A stretch of DNA of 40,598 bases from Erythrobacteraceae bacterium (GTDB lineage Bacteria > Pseudomonadota > Alphaproteobacteria > Sphingomonadales > Sphingomonadaceae). How positions within the stretch are numbered: the stretch's first letter is position 1; each line of letters begins with the position of its first letter. The stretch is taken from positions 1-40,598 of the forward strand of contig JAIYAL010000084.1 of the NCBI GenBank assembly GCA_027489095.1. The letters are read 5' to 3'. This document shows, piece after piece, positions 1 to 9,279 of this stretch. The notes under the pieces are model-generated. The model searched no databases. It was not told where the DNA came from and worked only from the letters and a program-made list of their open reading frames with translations. Made by a program: the position numbers and the translations under genes.

Positions 1-115
1 CTTGGTGGCCATAGCGTCTGTGACCCACCCGATCCCATCTCGAACTCGGCCGTGAAACCAGACAGCGCCGATGGTACTAACGCTCAAGCGTTGGAAGAGT
101 AGGTCGTCGCCAGGC
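1..115 (+). rRNA. rrf: 5S ribosomal RNA (3' end of an rRNA operon)
   Basis: The sequence has the conserved 5S core: a CCCGATCCCATCTCGAACTC block near positions 27-47, CCGATGGTACT near 68-78, and GAGAGTAGGTCG-like sequence near 96-108. It ends with CGCCAGG, which pairs with the CTTGGTGG at the very start of the window, closing the 5S terminal helix. The first base or two may lie left of the window. A tRNA-fMet gene follows about 110 bases later, the usual alphaproteobacterial order 16S-tRNAs-23S-5S-tRNA-fMet, so the rest of the operon should lie just to the left. Confidence 0.95.
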
Positions 116-158
116 ATTGAAGCCAGTGGGAGCGGGTATAACCCATTCACAAGTCAAC

Positions 159-186
159 AGGGCTGACCCGCAAGGGCGGCCCTTTT
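159..186 (+). terminator. Hairpin plus T-run between 5S rRNA and tRNA-fMet
   Basis: AGGGC (159-163) pairs with GCCCT (179-183), enclosing a second small stem, CCC (167-169) with GGG (174-176) around a GCAA loop. Four T residues follow (183-186). It could be a weak terminator or a processing site after 5S. Since a tRNA gene follows, partial read-through would be needed. Confidence 0.35.
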
Positions 187-224
187 GGCGTCTTTAGGTT
201 TGGCTCAGGACGCAAAATCGGTAT

Positions 225-301
<77 letters not shown>

Positions 302-334
302 CCGTAACAAGCTCACAACACCAACACTGTTCCA

Positions 335-363
335 CGCCCGCAGCCTAGCTGCCGGGCGGTTTC
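335..363 (+). terminator. Probable rRNA operon terminator hairpin
   Basis: A strong stem: CGCCCG (335-340) pairs with CGGGCG (353-358), then CAGC (341-344) with GCTG (348-351), with one bulged C at 352 and a CTA loop. A short GGTTT follows. It sits 34 bases behind the tRNA-fMet and before the DUF1800 gene, where the rRNA operon should end. The T-run is poor, so the termination role is inferred. Confidence 0.45.
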
Positions 364-391
364 GGCGTTCGCGCAGGCCCGCGCTCGGCGT

Positions 392-399
392 GGTTAACC
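392..399. promoter_or_regulatory. GGTTAACC palindrome upstream of the DUF1800 gene
   Basis: An 8-bp palindrome with a TTAACC half-site about 105 bases before the DUF1800 start. Similar sites lie upstream of cheA and the L,D-transpeptidase gene. A CtrA-type regulator is possible but no full two-half-site box is seen. Confidence 0.3.
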
Positions 400-501
400 A
401 ACGTAAAGCTTACATCCTTGCGACAGCTGCAAAAATTAGCTGCCATAGCGCGAAGGATTGTTTAGCCTGCGGCGTATTCCCCAAAGAGGGAAAGGGGCGC
501 G

Positions 502-2331
502 ATGACACAGCAACAGGGCGTTCATGCACGTTCAGAGCGCGATGCCGCGCAAGCCGCTTTGCCGGAACCGGCAGATGCGGCTGCCGTAATCGCGAGGCAC
601 GGGCGACCTTCCGTGGCAACATCAGCCACTGTCAGCGCCCTCGCCCTCGCGGTGGCAGCCTGCGGCAGCGGCGGTAGCGGTAGCACGGGCGGGGGCGGGG
701 TTACGCCCCCCGTCGCCACGGTGCGCAAGCCGCAGACCGATGCCGAGGCAGCCCGCTTCCTGCTCCAGGCCTCGCTCAGCGCTTCGACAGCCGCGATCGC
801 CGAAGTCCGCAGCGAAGGCTACGAGCCGTGGCTCGATCGCCAGATGAGCGCCGCGAACAGCCAGACCGGGGCAGAATTCCTCGCCGCACGCGGCTTCGAT
901 CAGGTTACTGCCGCCCAATTCTACAATGGCACGATCACTGGCGACTACATGATCTGGTCCCAGCTGCTTTCGGGCGGCAACGCCGTGCGCAAGCGGATCG
1001 CCTTCGCGCTTTCGGAATTCTTCGTCGTCTCGCTCACTGGGATCGACATGGTCTGGCGCGGACCCGGTATTGCCGCCTATTGGGACCTTCTCAACCGCAA
1101 CGCCTTCGGCAATTACCGGGATCTGTTGCAGGATATCACGCTCAACCCGGCGATGGGGACGTTCCTCAACACCCGAGGCAATCGCCGCGCCGACGCCTCG
1201 GGCCGGGTGCCCGACGAAAACTACGCGCGCGAAGTAATGCAGCTCTTCACCATCGGCCTGTTCGATCTCAACCCCGATGGCACGCAGAAGCTCAACGGCG
1301 GCAATCCGATCGAAACCTACACCAGCGCCGATGTCAGCGGGCTGGCGCGGGTGTTTACCGGCTATGATTTCGACCTCGCAGGCCTGACGGCCACCACCGA
1401 GATCGGCGGCACGCGGCAGATCATCAGTCCTGAATACACCCGCCGGCCCATGACAGCGGATCCGACGCGCTGGGTGCCGGCACGCACCACCGGGTTTCAC
1501 TCGGCCGAGGCCAAGAGCTTCCTTGGCCTGACGATCCCGGCGAACACCAACGCGGCCGAAAGCCTGCGTCTCGCGCTCGACCAGCTGTTCAATCATCCCA
1601 ACGTCGGCCCCTTCTTCGCCAAGCAGATGATCCAGCGGTTGGTGACGAGCAATCCCTCGCCAGCCTATGTCGGACGCGTCGCGGCGGTCTTTGCCAACAA
1701 CGGCTCGGGGCGCCGGGGCGATCTTGCGGCCGTGTTCAAGGCGATCCTTGCCGACACCGAGGCGCTCGACACCGCCAACATCACAAATCCCAATTTCGGC
1801 AAGCTGCGCGAACCGGTGTTGCGCTTTGCCCAGCTGTCCCGGACTTTCGGCGCTCGCTCGACGTCCGGCAACTGGCTGATCGGCGACCTGACCGATCCCG
1901 CGACGGCGCTCGGCCAGAGCCCGCTGCGATCGCCTTCGGTGTTCAATTTCTTCCGCCCGGGGTACTTCCCGGCCAACACCGAGATCGCCAACCGCAATTT
2001 GCTCGCGCCCGAGTTCCAGCTCGTCAACGAGACCTCGGTGGCAGGCTATGTCAATTTCCTCGAACGCGCGGTGCCTGGCAGCCGCTTTGCCGATATCACG
2101 CTCGACTACGCGGCGGAGGTCGCAATTGCGCAGGACGCCGCCCAGCTGCTTGACCGGCTCGACCTGCTGCTGACCGGAAAGCAGCTCTCCGCAAACGTGC
2201 GCGACACGATCCGCGCAGCGATGGAGGACGTGGTGCTGACGTCCACCTCGACCAATGCCGATCGGCTGCGGCGGGTGCAGATCGGGGTCACGCTGATCCT
2301 CGCCTCGAGCGATTACCTGATCCAGAAATAG
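502..2331 (+). CDS. DUF1800 family protein, probable lipoprotein
   Basis: A 609-residue DUF1800 protein. The family is of unknown function and is often encoded next to a DUF1501 protein, as here. Typical segments are seen: an N-terminal helical part (AARFLLQASLS, then EPWLDRQM), the core DENYAREVMQLFTIGLFDLN, GLARVFTGYDFD, FHSAEAKSFLG and FFAKQMIQRLV. Residues 38-54 form a hydrophobic stretch ending in the lipobox-like VAAC (Cys54), followed by a Gly/Ser-rich spacer, so the protein is probably exported and lipid-anchored. The start is supported by AGGGAAAGGGG upstream; it leaves an unusually long charged region before the hydrophobic stretch. The next gene follows after 38 bases and is likely co-transcribed. 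Confidence 0.9.
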   Translation: MTQQQGVHARSERDAAQAALPEPADAAAVIARHGRPSVATSATVSALALAVAACGSGGSGSTGGGGVTPPVATVRKPQTDAEAARFLLQASLSASTAAIAEVRSEGYEPWLDRQMSAANSQTGAEFLAARGFDQVTAAQFYNGTITGDYMIWSQLLSGGNAVRKRIAFALSEFFVVSLTGIDMVWRGPGIAAYWDLLNRNAFGNYRDLLQDITLNPAMGTFLNTRGNRRADASGRVPDENYAREVMQLFTIGLFDLNPDGTQKLNGGNPIETYTSADVSGLARVFTGYDFDLAGLTATTEIGGTRQIISPEYTRRPMTADPTRWVPARTTGFHSAEAKSFLGLTIPANTNAAESLRLALDQLFNHPNVGPFFAKQMIQRLVTSNPSPAYVGRVAAVFANNGSGRRGDLAAVFKAILADTEALDTANITNPNFGKLREPVLRFAQLSRTFGARSTSGNWLIGDLTDPATALGQSPLRSPSVFNFFRPGYFPANTEIANRNLLAPEFQLVNETSVAGYVNFLERAVPGSRFADITLDYAAEVAIAQDAAQLLDRLDLLLTGKQLSANVRDTIRAAMEDVVLTSTSTNADRLRRVQIGVTLILASSDYLIQK

Positions 2332-2369
2332 GCTCACGCCGCAGACGACGAGAACAAGGGGACGCGGGC

Positions 2370-3818
2370 ATGTTTATCGGCATGAGCACTGAAATGGAGC
2401 GGCGGGCCTTCCTGCAACGCACCGGGCAGCTGGCGATGATGGGGGCGGCTTCGTCCTATGCGTTAGGACTGGCCGGAATCGGCGAGGCTGCGGCGTTCAG
2501 CAACGCGGGCGGTTACAAGGCACTGGTCTGCGTGTTCCTTTATGGCGGCAACGATCACGCCAACACCCTGATCCCCTCTGACGCGACCAACTACGCGCGC
2601 TATGCCGCGATCCGCGGCACCGCCGGGTCGGAAGCGGCCTCCGGCATTGCGCTTGGCCGAGCGTCGCTTGCGAACACCGTGCTGACCCCGCCGCAGGGCC
2701 AAACCCTCACCGACAACATCACCTACGCCATCGCGCCGACCATGCCGCGCTTGAAGGCGCTCTATGATCAGGGCGTGATGGCGCCGGTGCTGAATGTTGG
2801 TCCGCTGATCGCGCCGATGACCCGTGCGCAATATGACAATGGCAGCGTGCCCCGCCCGCCCAAGCTGTTTTCGCACAATGACCAGCAATCGACCTGGCAA
2901 AGCTCGCAGCCCGAAGGCTCGCGCACGGGGTGGGGCGGGCGGATGGGCGATCTGGCGCTGACTTCGAACACCAATTCGATGTTCACCGCGATCAACGCGA
3001 CCGGCAATGCCGTGTTCCTGAGCGGGCAGACTGCAGTACCGTATCAGGTCTCGGCTGCGGGCGCGACGCTCTACAATCCGCTGCAGACCGGGCGGCTGTT
3101 CAATTCCACCGTCGCCTCGCAGGCGCTCGGCACACTGCTGCGCAGCGGTTCGGGCCATGTCATGGCCGCCGACTATGCGCGGATCAACGATCGCTCGATC
3201 CAGTATGGCAGCTTCGTCAACGATGCGCTGCGCACGACGACGCTGACCACCAGTTTCGGCACCGGCAACCGCCTCGCCGACCAGATGCGCGTCGTGGCTC
3301 AGATGATTGGCGCGCGCGCGCGTCTGGGAGTGACGCGGCAGGTGTTCCTCGTTTCGCTCGGCGGGTTCGACCACCATGACGGGCTGATCGGATCGCACGA
3401 GGCCTTGCTGGGGCAGGTCGATTTCGCGATGGACGCCTTCTACCGTGCGACCGTGGAACTTGGCGTCGCGAGCAATGTCACGACCTTCACCGCCTCCGAT
3501 TTCGGGCGGACCTTCACCTCCAACGGTGATGGGTCCGATCACGGCTGGGGCTCGCATCACTTCATTGTCGGCGGCGGTGTGCGCGGTGGGCGTTTCTACG
3601 GACGCGCGCCCAGTGTCTCGGTGAGCACCGCCGATCAGGTCGGTCAGGGGCGCCTGCTGCCGTCCACCTCGGTCGACGAATATTCCGCGACGCTGGCGAC
3701 GTGGTTCGGTGTGGCCCCGTCCGAGCTGGCTTCGGTGGCGCCCAATATCGGGCGATTTGCGAGCCCGGATCTGGGGTTCATGCGGCCCCCGCCGGCGGCG
3801 CTCGCAGCGCAAGCGTGA
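2370..3818 (+). CDS. DUF1501 family protein with Tat signal
   Basis: A 482-residue DUF1501 protein. The N-terminus has a twin-arginine motif (ERRAFLQRTG, Arg11-Arg12) followed by an Ala/Gly-rich hydrophobic stretch, so it is probably exported folded by the Tat system. Family features include VCVFLYGGNDHANTLIP near the N-terminus, LFSHNDQQSTWQ, a central VSLGGFDHHDG and, near the C-terminus, DFGRTFTSNGDGSDHGWGSHH. The His/Asp-rich pattern resembles sulfatase/alkaline phosphatase-fold proteins and suggests metal binding, but no activity is established. Start at 2370 is preceded by AAGGGG; an in-frame ATG at residue 5 is an alternative. It probably works with the preceding DUF1800 protein. Confidence 0.92.
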   Translation: MFIGMSTEMERRAFLQRTGQLAMMGAASSYALGLAGIGEAAAFSNAGGYKALVCVFLYGGNDHANTLIPSDATNYARYAAIRGTAGSEAASGIALGRASLANTVLTPPQGQTLTDNITYAIAPTMPRLKALYDQGVMAPVLNVGPLIAPMTRAQYDNGSVPRPPKLFSHNDQQSTWQSSQPEGSRTGWGGRMGDLALTSNTNSMFTAINATGNAVFLSGQTAVPYQVSAAGATLYNPLQTGRLFNSTVASQALGTLLRSGSGHVMAADYARINDRSIQYGSFVNDALRTTTLTTSFGTGNRLADQMRVVAQMIGARARLGVTRQVFLVSLGGFDHHDGLIGSHEALLGQVDFAMDAFYRATVELGVASNVTTFTASDFGRTFTSNGDGSDHGWGSHHFIVGGGVRGGRFYGRAPSVSVSTADQVGQGRLLPSTSVDEYSATLATWFGVAPSELASVAPNIGRFASPDLGFMRPPPAALAAQA

Positions 3819-3861
3819 CGCAGCCCTGATCGCATGATCACCGCCGCAGCCGCGCCGCGCG

Positions 3862-5715
3862 TCAGCCCGTCCGCACGGTGCGAAGGAAGCCGCGCACCTG
3901 TTCGCCCAGGTGCGAGGCCTGGGACTCCAGGTCGTTGGCGCTCGACAAGACCTGCGAGGCCGCCGCGCCGGTCGAGAGCGACAGCTGGCGCACGTCCTCT
4001 ATGTGGCCTGAGACCTTCTCGGTCCCGCGCGCGGCGAGGTCGATGCTCTGGGCCAGGTCGCGGCCCGCAACCGATTGCTGATCGACTGCGGTCGCGATCG
4101 AGACGGCGGTGGATTCCAGTTCCTTGACCTGCCCCGCGATCGCCCGCAGCGCCTTCACGCTGGCGCCGGTGGTCGATTGCATCGCACGGATCTGGTCGGC
4201 GACCTTCTCGGTCGCGCGGCTGGTCTGCATCGCCAGTTCCTTGACCTCGCTCGCCACCACCGCGAAGCCGCGCCCGGCCTCGCCGCCGCGCGCCGCCTCG
4301 ATCGAGGCGTTGAGCGCGAGCAGGTTGGTGCGCTGGGCGATGGTCTGGATCAGTTCGACGATCTGGCCGACTTCCTCAGCGGAAGCCGCGAGCGCCGAGA
4401 TGGTCTCGTCCGCCTCGCCGGTGGCGACGGTGGCGAGCCGCGCGAGCTCGCTGGACGAGGCGGCCTGACGGCTGATCTCGCTGATCGACAGCGCGAATTC
4501 GTCACTGGCGGCGGCCGCTGCGGTGGCGCCCGCGTTGGCTTCTTCCATCGAGGTGGCCACTTCGCCGGTGCGGCGGCTGGCTTCCTCGGCGCTGGTGGCC
4601 ATGCGGCTGGCGGTGGTGTGGAGCTGGCTCGAGGCCGCCGCCACGCCGCTCACCACGTCGCCGACGGTGCGTTCGAACTGGCGCGCGACTTCGTCGAGCA
4701 GCGCGGCCTTGCGGGCCTCCGCTTCGAGCCGTTCGCGCTCGCGCTCCTGCTGGAGCTGCAATTCCTGCTCGGCCTTTTCCGAACGTTCGCGCGCCCAGGT
4801 CTCGAGCCGCTTGCTGGCGCGCTTGAACAGATCGAGTGCGCGGACCATTGCGCCGATCTCGTCTTCGCGATCGGCGCCGGCAATATCGAAATTGCGGTCG
4901 CCGTCGGCAAGCCGGGTCATGGCGCCCGTGATCTCGACGATCTTGCGCGAGAAATCGCGCGACAGGTAGGCAAGGCCAAGCAGCAGCACTGCAGCCCCCA
5001 CCGCCGCAAGCACGGCGATGATCAGGATCATGTTGAAGAAATAGCTGATGCCGCTCGCTTCCTGAGCCTCACCGCGCGCGGCGAGTTCGCTGGCGAGCTT
5101 CGCGCTGGCGGCCATCAGCACATTGCCCTGCGCCGAGACAGCCTCGGCTGCGGTATTGGCATTGCCGCCGTCGCGCGCGGTTTCGCTGGCGCGTTCGAAA
5201 GTGCTCTCGAAGCGCATTACCTCTTCGCGCACGGCGGCAACGCGCGGGCTGAGTTCGGGGGCTTCGGCGTTCACTGCGGTTTCAAGGCCGACGACATGGG
5301 TGAGGACGGTGCTTGCGGCGGCCGATTGCGCTTCGCGCAAGGCGGCGCTGCGGTCATAAAGCACGCGCACCGAGTGGTAGCGCAGCGCGTCGGCGCTGGA
5401 ATGGAGCTGCCCGGCGGCCACAAGGGTTTCCTGCACCCGCGCGGTGGAATTGTAGCGGTTCCACAGCTCGCCCAGCCCGAGGCCGAGCACCAGCACCATC
5501 AACAGGCCGACCCCGAGGAAGGTGCCGAAAACGGTGTTGATCTTGCGAGCCAGCGGAAGATTGCGGAACCAGGTGAGGCGTTCGAGCAGGGTGCTGCGCG
5601 GTGCGGCGGCAGGCTGCGCAGCGGGGTCGAAGTCATCGAAGTCCGACCGCAGGTCGCGCACGAAGTCGGGAACAGCCTGCTCCTCGCGACGCTCCTGCAA
5701 GCTCATCATGTTCAT
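3862..5715 (-). CDS. Methyl-accepting chemotaxis protein (first of two tandem paralogues)
   Basis: A chemoreceptor that signals to CheA/CheW. From the chosen start it has 617 residues: a short charged cytoplasmic N-terminus, a first membrane helix ([19 protein letters not shown]), a periplasmic region of about 140 residues without a recognised sensor fold, a second membrane helix ([21 protein letters not shown]), a HAMP domain and a long coiled-coil signalling domain. The kinase-control tip is clear ([20 protein letters not shown], then [11 protein letters not shown]). There is no C-terminal NWETF-type CheR/CheB tether. The ATG at 5715 has GGGGGA eight bases upstream; an in-frame ATG at 5751 would add 12 residues and has a poor ribosome site. 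It is last in the chemotaxis run and closely resembles its upstream neighbour. Confidence 0.93.
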   Translation of the reverse strand: MNMMSLQERREEQAVPDFVRDLRSDFDDFDPAAQPAAAPRSTLLERLTWFRNLPLARKINTVFGTFLGVGLLMVLVLGLGLGELWNRYNSTARVQETLVAAGQLHSSADALRYHSVRVLYDRSAALREAQSAAASTVLTHVVGLETAVNAEAPELSPRVAAVREEVMRFESTFERASETARDGGNANTAAEAVSAQGNVLMAASAKLASELAARGEAQEASGISYFFNMILIIAVLAAVGAAVLLLGLAYLSRDFSRKIVEITGAMTRLADGDRNFDIAGADREDEIGAMVRALDLFKRASKRLETWARERSEKAEQELQLQQERERERLEAEARKAALLDEVARQFERTVGDVVSGVAAASSQLHTTASRMATSAEEASRRTGEVATSMEEANAGATAAAAASDEFALSISEISRQAASSSELARLATVATGEADETISALAASAEEVGQIVELIQTIAQRTNLLALNASIEAARGGEAGRGFAVVASEVKELAMQTSRATEKVADQIRAMQSTTGASVKALRAIAGQVKELESTAVSIATAVDQQSVAGRDLAQSIDLAARGTEKVSGHIEDVRQLSLSTGAAASQVLSSANDLESQASHLGEQVRGFLRTVRTG

Positions 5716-5740
5716 GCCGCAATCCCCCGGGGTCTGTTTG

Positions 5741-5775
5741 CAAGCTTTCATGAAGGATAAACCTTAAAAAAGCTT
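5741..5775 (-). repeat. Nested hairpin between the two chemoreceptor genes
   Basis: CAAGCTTT (5741-5748) and AAAGCTTG (5768-5775) form an 8-bp inverted repeat. Inside it AAGG (5753-5756) pairs with CCTT (5762-5765), so the transcript could fold into a stacked hairpin. It lies just upstream of the likely start of the distal receptor and covers the alternative ATG at 5751. It could act in RNA processing, partial termination or translational control; no role is shown. Confidence 0.5.
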
Positions 5776-5797
5776 GATGTCGTAAGGGAAGTTCCGG

Positions 5798-7615
5798 TCA
5801 GCCGGCGCGCACTCGTGCAAGGAAGCCCTGCACTTGGCTGCGCAAGGTGGCGGCCTGGGTTTCGAGGCTGGTGGCGCTGGAAAGCACCTGCGATGCGGCC
5901 GCCCCGGTCGAGAGCGACAGCGTGCGCACCGTGTCGACGTGGCCCGCCACCTTCTCGGTCCCACGCGCGGCAAGGTCGATACTGCGAGCAAGATCGTGGC
6001 CCGCGACCGATTGCTGGTCGACCGCGGTTGCGATCGAGACGGCGGTGGTTTCGAGGCTCTCGATCTGGGCGGCAATGGCGCGCAGTGCGCTGACGCTCGC
6101 GCTGGTGGTCGATTGCATTGCGCGGATCTGTTCGGAGACCTGCTCTGTGGCGCGGCTGGTCTGGTTGGCGAGTTCCTTGACCTCGCTCGCCACCACCGCA
6201 AAGCCGCGGCCTGACTCCCCCCCGCGCGCGGCCTCGATCGAGGCGTTCAATGCGAGCAGATTGGTGCGCTGGGCAATGGTGCGGATCAGCTCGACGATCT
6301 GGCCGACTTCCTCGGCCGAAGAGGCGAGCGCGCCGATGGTGCTGTCGGCTTGCCGTGCCGAAAGGCTCGCTTCGCGGGCGAGTGCTGCCGATGACGCGGC
6401 CTGACGGCTGATCTCGCCGATCGATATGGCGAATTCGTCGCTCGCGGCGGCGGCGGCGGTGGCGCCTGCGTTGGCCTCCTGCATCGCGGCCGAGGCTTCC
6501 TCGGTGCGCGAGCTCGAATCCTCAGCGGTGCTCGCCATCAGGGCGGCGGTCGAATGAAGCTGGCCTGAGGCAGCGACCACCTCGGTGACGACTTCGCCGA
6601 CGGTCCGCTCGAACTGGTCGGCGATCGAATGGATCGCCCGGTCGCGTTCGATCCGCGCCTGTTCGGCGAGCAGCTGCTGGCGGGCCTGTTCGTCAAGCTC
6701 GGCGCGGGCGCGATCGGCGCGTTCGCGGCTGAGCTTTTCAAGCCGCATCGCGGCCCGGTGGAACACTTCGTTGGCGCGGGCCATGTCGCCGATCTCGTCG
6801 GCGCGCTCCTTGCCGCTGATCGTGATGTCGCGCTCGCCGGCGGCGATGCGGCTCATCTGCCGCGCCATGGCGGAGAGCGTCGCGCCGACAGTGCGGTTGA
6901 AATAGCGCTGAGCGAACACGGTGATCAGCGTGAGCATGCTGGCAAGGCCGATCCACATCAGCAGCAACCGCGCGATCAGCGCCGCGCCGCTATCGGACAT
7001 GCCGTCGGCCTCTGCGCCGAGCCTTGCGGCCATCTTCTGCCCGGCGGCGAGCACCGCAGTGCCGGTCGCGCCCATCGCGGCGGCCTGATCGCTGCGACGA
7101 TCGGCTGCATCGTCCGGATCGAAAGCGGTGACCTGGCGGCCGAGGTCATCAATCCCTTCACGGATCAGTGCGAGCTCTGCCTGCGCCTCGACGCCGCTCG
7201 CCTCGGCCCGTTCGCCCAGCGTCGCGGCGGTCGCGCCGGCGCGGATCAGGGCCTCACTGGCGGCGCGTCCACGCGCCAGGTCGCCTGCGGCGACCAGCAT
7301 CTCGGCATGGCGCTGGCCTTCGCTCAGCTGCACCAGTAACCGCTCGGCCGAAAGCGCGGCGCCATGGGTGGCGCGGATCCGTTCGGCGCGCTGGCCGAGC
7401 TCGAGATAGCCCCCCACCACGAACAGCCCTGCGGCCAGCGCGAAGGCGAGGTTGATGCTGAAGAAAGCGGTGATCTTGCCGCCCACGGGGAGCTTCGCGA
7501 ACCACTGGCGCGCGCGTGACAGCATGGCGACGGGCAATGCGCCGGTCTGGGTGGCGGGTGCCCCGGCGGCGTTCTCGGCCTCGAAATTCATCGCGATGTC
7601 GTTGAGCGCGCTCAT
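5798..7615 (-). CDS. Methyl-accepting chemotaxis protein (second of two tandem paralogues)
   Basis: A 605-residue chemoreceptor with the same plan as the next gene: cytoplasmic N-terminus, membrane helix near residue 50, periplasmic region of about 140 residues, second membrane helix ([19 protein letters not shown]), HAMP domain and signalling coiled coil with tip [20 protein letters not shown]. The last 250 residues are nearly the same as in the neighbouring receptor, while the periplasmic parts differ, so the pair probably arose by duplication and now senses different signals. The start ATG (7613-7615) overlaps the stop of the GGDEF/EAL gene as ATGA. An open frame extends further upstream, but that part overlaps the EAL domain gene and is Arg/Pro-rich, so it was not used. 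No C-terminal tether pentapeptide is present. Confidence 0.93.
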   Translation of the reverse strand: MSALNDIAMNFEAENAAGAPATQTGALPVAMLSRARQWFAKLPVGGKITAFFSINLAFALAAGLFVVGGYLELGQRAERIRATHGAALSAERLLVQLSEGQRHAEMLVAAGDLARGRAASEALIRAGATAATLGERAEASGVEAQAELALIREGIDDLGRQVTAFDPDDAADRRSDQAAAMGATGTAVLAAGQKMAARLGAEADGMSDSGAALIARLLLMWIGLASMLTLITVFAQRYFNRTVGATLSAMARQMSRIAAGERDITISGKERADEIGDMARANEVFHRAAMRLEKLSRERADRARAELDEQARQQLLAEQARIERDRAIHSIADQFERTVGEVVTEVVAASGQLHSTAALMASTAEDSSSRTEEASAAMQEANAGATAAAAASDEFAISIGEISRQAASSAALAREASLSARQADSTIGALASSAEEVGQIVELIRTIAQRTNLLALNASIEAARGGESGRGFAVVASEVKELANQTSRATEQVSEQIRAMQSTTSASVSALRAIAAQIESLETTAVSIATAVDQQSVAGHDLARSIDLAARGTEKVAGHVDTVRTLSLSTGAAASQVLSSATSLETQAATLRSQVQGFLARVRAG

Positions 7616-9147
7616 GCCGCCTGCTCGCCGCTTGGCATTGCACTTTGCGCCAACGCCGCATCCTGCTCGGCGATCAGCCGGTCGATCTCGCGCGCGGGCA
7701 GGGCACGGTAATAGAGCCAGCCCTGGATCTGGTCGCACCCGGCGAGCCGCACGAGTTCGGCCTGTTCCTCGGTCTCGACCCCTTCGGCGGTCACGCCCAT
7801 ATCGAGCGCGCGGGCGAGCGCGATCGAGGAGATCATCATCGCCCGGCTGCCTTCATCCACCCCGGCCAGTTCCACCAGGCTGCGGTCGAGCTTGAGCTTC
7901 TCGAAGCGGAAGCGCCGCAGGAAACCGATCGATGCATAGCCGGTGCCGAAATCGTCGAGCGCTATTCGCACCCCGAAGCTGCGGATCACGTCGAGCGTGC
8001 GCTCGGCGACCACGGGGTCGAGCACAAGGCAGGTTTCGGTGACTTCGAGCTCCAGCCGGTGTGGCGGCAAGCCGGTCTCTTCAAGCACCTCGCCGAGCCG
8101 GATCGGGAACTCGGCATTGCGCAGCTGCGCGGCCGAGATGTTGACCGACAGAGTGATATCGCCCCAGCGGCCCGCGTCGCAGGCAGCCTGACGCAGCACC
8201 CACAGCCCGAGCGGATTGATCAGGCCCGAATCCTCTGCGATCGGGATGAAAACATTGGGCCCCAGCGCATCGCGCGTCCCCCGGTCCCAGCGCAGCAGCG
8301 CCTCGACCGCGACGATGCGTTTGTCTTCGGCGTCAACCAGCGGCTGGTAGGCGAGGCTGAATTCGCCTGCGGTGATCCCGGCGCGGATGTCGTCCTCGAT
8401 TTCGCGCACACGCTCACGGCGGCGGTCAAAGCTCTCATTGAACCAGGTGCAGCGCATCTTCCCGCCGCGCTTTGACATGTCCATTGCCACGTCGGCGCGG
8501 CGCAGCAGTTCCGAAGAGGCGAGGCGCAGAGCCACCGGTGATCGGGTCAAGCCGATGCTGGCGCCGACTGCGATATGGCGATGGCCGACGTCAAGCGGGG
8601 TGCCGAGCCGTTCCAGAAGCGTGCGACAGATCCCTTCGAGGATCGTGCCCGCGACCTTGCCGGTCATCAGCGCTGCGAACTCGTCGCCGCCCAGCCGGTA
8701 GCAGCGGGCCTCGGCCGCGCACGCCGCGCGGATTTCCTCGGCAAAGCGTTCGATCAACAGGTCGCCGACCGCGTGGCCGTAATGGTCGTTGACCTGCTTG
8801 AAGCTGTCGAGATCGATCATCGCCAGCGCCACTTCCTGGCCGTCGTGCGAGATGCGGGTGATGTCCTCGTGCAGCGCGTGGCGGTTGGGGAGGCGGGTGA
8901 GGGGATCGGTGCTGGCGCGCATTTCCAGCCCGCGGACATTGGCGATGCCGCTGCGCCCGAGGATCACCAGCACCGTGGCATAGATCAGCACGGCGACGAT
9001 CATCAGCGCGCTTTTGGAGCCGGTCTCCCAGCTTCCTGTCAGCACCATCGCCAGCGCAAGCGCGCCGGTCATGACGCACGAGACCGCCATCGGGATCACC
9101 GCGAGCCCCGCCGAGGTCAGATGCAGGGGCTGCTTAACCTTGAACAC
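7612..9147 (-). CDS. Membrane-bound GGDEF-EAL protein (cyclic di-GMP turnover)
   Basis: A 511-residue protein with two N-terminal membrane helices (about residues 15-37 and 47-64), a GGDEF domain and an EAL domain. The GGDEF signature is intact (RLGGDEFA, residues 151-158) with no RxxD inhibitory site in front. The EAL domain has its main catalytic segments: EALLRW (282-287), NISAAQ, LEVTET, DDFGTGY, KLDRSLV and AEGVET. Both synthesis and breakdown of c-di-GMP are therefore possible; in such proteins one activity often dominates. Its stop overlaps the next receptor gene as ATGA, so it is probably translated together with it and links c-di-GMP to the chemotaxis machinery. There is no PAS, GAF or other obvious sensor domain. 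Confidence 0.93.
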   Translation of the reverse strand: MFKVKQPLHLTSAGLAVIPMAVSCVMTGALALAMVLTGSWETGSKSALMIVAVLIYATVLVILGRSGIANVRGLEMRASTDPLTRLPNRHALHEDITRISHDGQEVALAMIDLDSFKQVNDHYGHAVGDLLIERFAEEIRAACAAEARCYRLGGDEFAALMTGKVAGTILEGICRTLLERLGTPLDVGHRHIAVGASIGLTRSPVALRLASSELLRRADVAMDMSKRGGKMRCTWFNESFDRRRERVREIEDDIRAGITAGEFSLAYQPLVDAEDKRIVAVEALLRWDRGTRDALGPNVFIPIAEDSGLINPLGLWVLRQAACDAGRWGDITLSVNISAAQLRNAEFPIRLGEVLEETGLPPHRLELEVTETCLVLDPVVAERTLDVIRSFGVRIALDDFGTGYASIGFLRRFRFEKLKLDRSLVELAGVDEGSRAMMISSIALARALDMGVTAEGVETEEQAELVRLAGCDQIQGWLYYRALPAREIDRLIAEQDAALAQSAMPSGEQAA

Positions 9148-9240
9148 AATGAAGCTTTTCCCGGTTCGCGCGCCGAAAACGTGAGGCGTTGCCCAAAACG
9201 TCCTAAAGGGAAGCGGCTAAGGAAGGGTAAAGCGCAGCCC

Positions 9241-9255
9241 CCTAAGACCCTTAGG
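9241..9255 (-). repeat. Short palindrome between cheR and the GGDEF-EAL gene
   Basis: CCTAAG (9241-9246) and CTTAGG (9250-9255) form a perfect 6-bp stem with a three-base loop. It lies in the 132-base gap that splits the chemotaxis run into a che part and a receptor part. No T-run follows on the minus strand, so a terminator is uncertain. It may instead be a protein binding site for the downstream promoter. Confidence 0.4.
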
Positions 9256-9279
9256 CGAAGCGTTACGGAACCGTCGGTT

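Noticed and set aside
622-2337. Long minus-strand open frame opposite the DUF1800 gene
   Set aside because: Arg/Gly/His-rich translation without domains; third-position GC on the other strand explains it. The DUF1800 frame has clear family motifs.
4075-5760. 561-codon plus-strand open frame opposite the first chemoreceptor
   Set aside because: Gly/Arg/Ala-rich shadow of the receptor's regular codon use.
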